This document shows positions 6,219-8,539 of a stretch of 8,539 nt of DNA, one piece after another. Positions within the stretch are counted from its first letter, which is position 1. Each line of letters opens with the position of its first letter. A model generated the notes under the pieces. That model was not told the origin of the DNA and made no database searches. It saw nothing but the letters and a program-made list of their open reading frames with translations. The translations under genes and the position numbers were made by a program. The stretch comes from Syntrophomonadaceae bacterium (GTDB lineage Bacteria > Bacillota > Dethiobacteria > PWVN01), in the NCBI GenBank assembly GCA_003561835.1, contig PWVN01000068.1, positions 1-8,539 of the forward strand, written 5' to 3'.

Positions 6219-6247
6219 TCATAGAAAAGGAAAGTTACCGCATACTA
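6219..6247 (+). promoter_or_regulatory. Candidate promoter before steA-like gene (sigma-G or sigma-A)
   Basis: CATACTA (6241-6247) fits the sigma-G -10 pattern CATWMTA at all seven positions. TCATA (6219-6223), 17 nt upstream, matches GHATR at four of five. The same bases also read as a weak sigma-A pair, TTCATA (6218-6223) and CATACT (6241-6246). A promoter here is expected because a terminator lies just upstream; which sigma factor uses it cannot be settled from sequence alone. Confidence 0.4.
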
Positions 6248-6268
6248 AAGGAAGCGACTCCCTGGGAT

Positions 6269-7405
6269 GTGATGCATATCTATGCCGGCGGCAGGATTCG
6301 GGGCAAAGTCCGGATGGACAGAAGGACAAAAAATCTCTTCTCCCGCCTTGAGCAGGGAGACCTGGCCGTTATTGACCATGCCGACCTGGATGAAGTTGCC
6401 GCCGAGGGCCTGCTGAAGAGGAAGGTGAAGGCGGTGATCAATACCCGGCCCTTTATCACGGGGCATTATCCCAACCGGGGGCCCGCTTTGCTCATGGAAA
6501 AGGGGATCCCCCTCCTGGAACTGCCCGACGATGGCATCTTTTCCCTGGTCCGGGAGGGAGAGACCCTGGAGCTGCGGGGCAGCCGGCTTTTGAAGGGGAG
6601 GACTCCCCTGGCGGAGGGGGCCGTCCTGACGGGGGAAGGCCTGGCCGGCCGGCTCAAGGAGGCTTCGGGGAATACGGCCAGGCTCCTGGATGAATTCGTC
6701 CAGAATACCCTGGAGTTTGCCAAGCGGGAGAAACACCTGATCCTGGGAGGTGTGGAGATCCCCGGCATCCGCACCCGGATCCAGGGCAGGCACGTCCTGG
6801 TGGTGGTCCGGGGCCGGAATTACCGGCAGGACCTGAAGGCTATCCTCACCTATATCGAGGAGCGAAAGCCGGTCCTGGTGGGGGTGGACGGCGGTTCCGA
6901 CGCCCTTTTGGAATTCGGCCTTAAGCCCGACATCATCATCGGGGACATGGACAGCGTCAGCGATGAGGCCCTGAGGCAGGGAAAGGAGATCATCCTGCAC
7001 GCCTACACCGACGGCCGGGCCCCCGGAGCGGAGAAATGCCGTTCCCTGGGCCTTAGTTACCGGCTCTTCCGGGCTCCCGGAACCAGCGAGGACATCGCCC
7101 TGCTGCTGGCCTACGAAAAGGGGGCGGAGCTCATCGTGGCCCTGGGCACCCACTCCAACATGATCGATTTTCTCGAAAAGGGGCGGCCCGGGATGGCCAG
7201 CACCTTTTTGATCCGGCTGAAGGTGGGCTCCCGGCTGGTGGATGCCCGGGGCGTCAGCCAGCTCTACGAGGGGAGGTACCAGGGCAGGCTCCTGTGGTGG
7301 CTGGTGGCGGCGGCGGTTTTGCCCGTGGTCCTCATGATCCTATTCTCCCCCCTGCTGCAGCATCTCTTAAGGCTTTTGATCCTGCGCATCCGGCTTCTAT
7401 TCTAG
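6269..7405 (+). CDS. steA: SteA-like protein with TPK-like fold and C-terminal membrane anchor
   Basis: This matches the family annotated as putative cytokinetic ring protein SteA, related to Rv1697 of M. tuberculosis. In Corynebacterium glutamicum SteA and SteB localise to the septum and affect cell separation. The N-terminal part (about 10-160) contains the conserved RTKNLFSRLEQGDLAVIDHADLDEVAA-type region from residue 19. A central domain resembles the thiamine pyrophosphokinase catalytic fold: GVDGGSDALLEFGLKPD (205-221), then GDMDSV (225-230) and GTSEDIALLL (271-280). A membrane helix at about 341-361 precedes a short basic tail, so the bulk of the protein should face the cytoplasm. Whether it binds thiamine or a nucleotide is unknown. 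The start is uncertain: GTG 6269 and ATG 6272 are adjacent, with only a weak GGGA nearby; AAAGGAAG (6247-6254) is too far upstream. The next gene follows after 17 nt. Confidence 0.85.
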   Translation: MMHIYAGGRIRGKVRMDRRTKNLFSRLEQGDLAVIDHADLDEVAAEGLLKRKVKAVINTRPFITGHYPNRGPALLMEKGIPLLELPDDGIFSLVREGETLELRGSRLLKGRTPLAEGAVLTGEGLAGRLKEASGNTARLLDEFVQNTLEFAKREKHLILGGVEIPGIRTRIQGRHVLVVVRGRNYRQDLKAILTYIEERKPVLVGVDGGSDALLEFGLKPDIIIGDMDSVSDEALRQGKEIILHAYTDGRAPGAEKCRSLGLSYRLFRAPGTSEDIALLLAYEKGAELIVALGTHSNMIDFLEKGRPGMASTFLIRLKVGSRLVDARGVSQLYEGRYQGRLLWWLVAAAVLPVVLMILFSPLLQHLLRLLILRIRLLF

Positions 7406-7422
7406 GGCGAGGGGGTTTCGCC

Positions 7423-8223
7423 GTGATCAACCTGAAAGAATACATCGTCACCCTGATGGCCATGTTCCTCTCCCTGGGGATCGGCATCCTGGTGGGGACC
7501 TCCCTGGCGGGCAGCGTGGTGGTGGAGCAGCAGAAGATCGCCATCGAACAGCTGGAATACCGCTACTACCAGGCCCTGCAGGAGGTGGCGGACCTGGACC
7601 GGGACCTGGGGGAGCGGGATGCCCTCCTGAGCCTGTACGACCGGGCAGCGGAGGAACTGCTGCCCGGGGAAAGCCTTGAGGACCTGGAGGGTCTGGAGGT
7701 GGCGGTCATCTCCCTGGATTACCGTCGGGGCCGGGAAATTTGCGACTTTCTGTCCCGTTTCGGGCTGAAGGTGAACCCGCACATCCATTTGACGGAGACG
7801 GTGGAGGCAGGGGCAGGGGAGGGAGGCCCGGAGCTGGAAGGGGCCCTGGAGGAAATCCTCGGTCTGGCAAAGCGCCTCCTCGGGGAAGGGGAGCCCCCGG
7901 GGGACTACGGCCCGGGAAGGGCGGCTGCTGATTATGGAGGGGCCGTGGAGCCGGAAGCAATCCTGCTGGTCCTGGGGGGCATCTCCCTGGAGGAGAGGGC
8001 GGGGGCCTTTCTGGAGGGGGTCTTAGCCCTGGCGGGCCCCGGCAGGCTGGTGGTCCTGGAGGACTATTTCCTCCCGGGCACCCCCATCGCCGCCGGGGCC
8101 GGGGACCGGGTGAGGGTCATCGATTACATCGACACGGCCCCGGGCAGGATGGCCCTTCTCAGCCTTTTGTCCGGAAGGGAGCTTAAGCCCTTGAAGCCCC
8201 GCTGGCAGGGGCAGGGGCCATGA
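7423..8223 (+). CDS. MctB/SteB-family membrane protein ('copper transporter' family)
   Basis: The 266-residue product belongs to the family whose M. tuberculosis member Rv1698 (MctB) affects copper tolerance and whose corynebacterial member SteB partners SteA. It opens with a membrane helix (about residues 9-30, VTLMAMFLSLGIGILVGTSL). A coiled coil (about 32-80, rich in E, Q, L and R) follows, then an alpha/beta domain with strands at LEVAVISLDY (91-100), AILLVLGG (179-186) and GRLVVLEDY (207-215). The stretch 124-178 is rich in Gly and Glu and is probably a flexible insert. There is one Cys (C107) and an HIH at 120-122, with no obvious copper site; copper transport should not be assumed, and a monoderm has no outer membrane for an MctB-type pore. 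GTG 7423 is chosen because AGGGGG (7410-7415) lies 7 nt upstream and the protein then starts at the family's membrane helix. An open frame reaching back to 7294 lies inside steA. The stop overlaps the next ATG (ATGA). Confidence 0.85.
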   Translation: MINLKEYIVTLMAMFLSLGIGILVGTSLAGSVVVEQQKIAIEQLEYRYYQALQEVADLDRDLGERDALLSLYDRAAEELLPGESLEDLEGLEVAVISLDYRRGREICDFLSRFGLKVNPHIHLTETVEAGAGEGGPELEGALEEILGLAKRLLGEGEPPGDYGPGRAAADYGGAVEPEAILLVLGGISLEERAGAFLEGVLALAGPGRLVVLEDYFLPGTPIAAGAGDRVRVIDYIDTAPGRMALLSLLSGRELKPLKPRWQGQGP

Positions 8224-8539
8224 ACGGCGGGGAGAGGGTGACCATCATCATTCCCGCCTACAACGAGGAAAAAAATATCGCTGCCACCCTGAAAAGCCTG
8301 GAGGGCCTGGGGACGGAGGCGGAGATTATCGTGGTGGACGACGGCTCCCGGGACAGGACGGCCGAGCTAGCCCGGGAGGCGGGGGCCCGGGTCATCCGGC
8401 TGCCCGGCAACCGGGGCAAGGGCGGGGCCCTGGAGGAAGGCTTGCAGGCGGCGGGGACGGCGGTGGTGGCCTTTCTGGATGCGGATGTGGGGGACACGGC
8501 GGTTCAGGTGGAAAGGCTCCTTACGCCGGTTCTGGCGGG
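8220..8539 (+). CDS. Family 2 glycosyltransferase (3' end missing)
   Basis: The first 106 residues of a GT-A fold glycosyltransferase are present before the window ends. Visible motifs are VTIIIPAYNEEKNI (7-20) with the nucleotide-sugar binding start, EIIVVDDGSRDRTAEL (35-50), NRGKGGALEEGL (64-75) and the metal-binding DAD at 87-89 in VAFLDADVGD (83-92). This pattern is that of GT2 enzymes of the dolichol-phosphate-mannose synthase or glucosyl-3-phosphoglycerate synthase-like group, which move a sugar from a nucleotide donor to a lipid or small acceptor; the acceptor cannot be told from this fragment. The ATG overlaps the stop of the MctB-like gene by 4 nt (ATGA), so the genes are translationally coupled, and a G-rich ribosome site (AGGGGC, 8213-8218) precedes it. 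Its place after two membrane-anchored proteins suggests an envelope role, which is inference. Confidence 0.9.
   Translation, partial: MNGGERVTIIIPAYNEEKNIAATLKSLEGLGTEAEIIVVDDGSRDRTAELAREAGARVIRLPGNRGKGGALEEGLQAAGTAVVAFLDADVGDTAVQVERLLTPVLA

Noticed and set aside
6245..7153. 302-codon minus-strand open frame opposite the steA-like gene
   Set aside because: Low-complexity, Pro/Gly/Gln/Asp-rich translation typical of antisense frames in GC-rich genes; the + strand gene matches a known family.
7294..7422. N-terminal extension of the MctB-like protein by 43 residues
   Set aside because: The extension lies inside steA in another frame. GTG 7423 has a good ribosome site and starts directly before the family's membrane helix.

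Overview
The window is a chromosomal segment of an endospore-forming, GC-rich Gram-positive bacterium, most likely from class Clostridia (Peptococcaceae or Moorella/Thermoanaerobacter-like lineages; I cannot name the genus). The evidence is the sporulation pair spoIVB-spo0A directly after recN, as in Bacillus and Clostridium, together with strong Shine-Dalgarno sequences and heavy use of G/C-ending codons. All genes lie on the + strand. No RNA genes, CRISPR arrays or mobile elements are visible.

Layout. (1) 1-3742: tlyA (5' end cut by the window edge), a small two-helix membrane protein, nadK and recN, closely packed (46 nt gap, 4 nt overlap, 11 nt gap) and closed by a hairpin terminator at 3774-3800. 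This unit serves RNA modification, NADP supply and DNA break repair. The arginine repressor gene that often precedes recN in Firmicutes is absent. (2) 3801-5270: spoIVB, alone, with a candidate forespore promoter, an oddly distant Shine-Dalgarno and a terminator whose hairpin is made from its own last codons. (3) 5271-6200: spo0A, alone, with a near-ideal sigma-H promoter, a consensus Spo0A box overlapping the -10 element, and its own terminator. (4) 6201-8539: a SteA-like protein with a thiamine-pyrophosphokinase-like fold and a C-terminal membrane helix, a coiled-coil membrane protein of the MctB/SteB ('copper transporter') family, and the start of a family 2 glycosyltransferase. These read as one operon running off the right edge.

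How it fits together. Units 2 and 3 are sporulation control: Spo0A commits the cell to sporulate, and SpoIVB later signals from forespore to mother cell to activate sigma-K. Unit 4 probably acts at the membrane in division or envelope assembly, by analogy with actinobacterial SteA/SteB. The order tlyA-nadK-recN-steA-mctB also occurs in Mycobacterium tuberculosis (Rv1694-Rv1698). This window therefore looks like that cluster with spoIVB-spo0A placed between recN and steA. The most useful leads are the unnamed membrane protein with a possible decayed nuclease fold, the compact spo0A control region, the unusual spoIVB leader, and a possible sporulation promoter in front of the steA-like gene.
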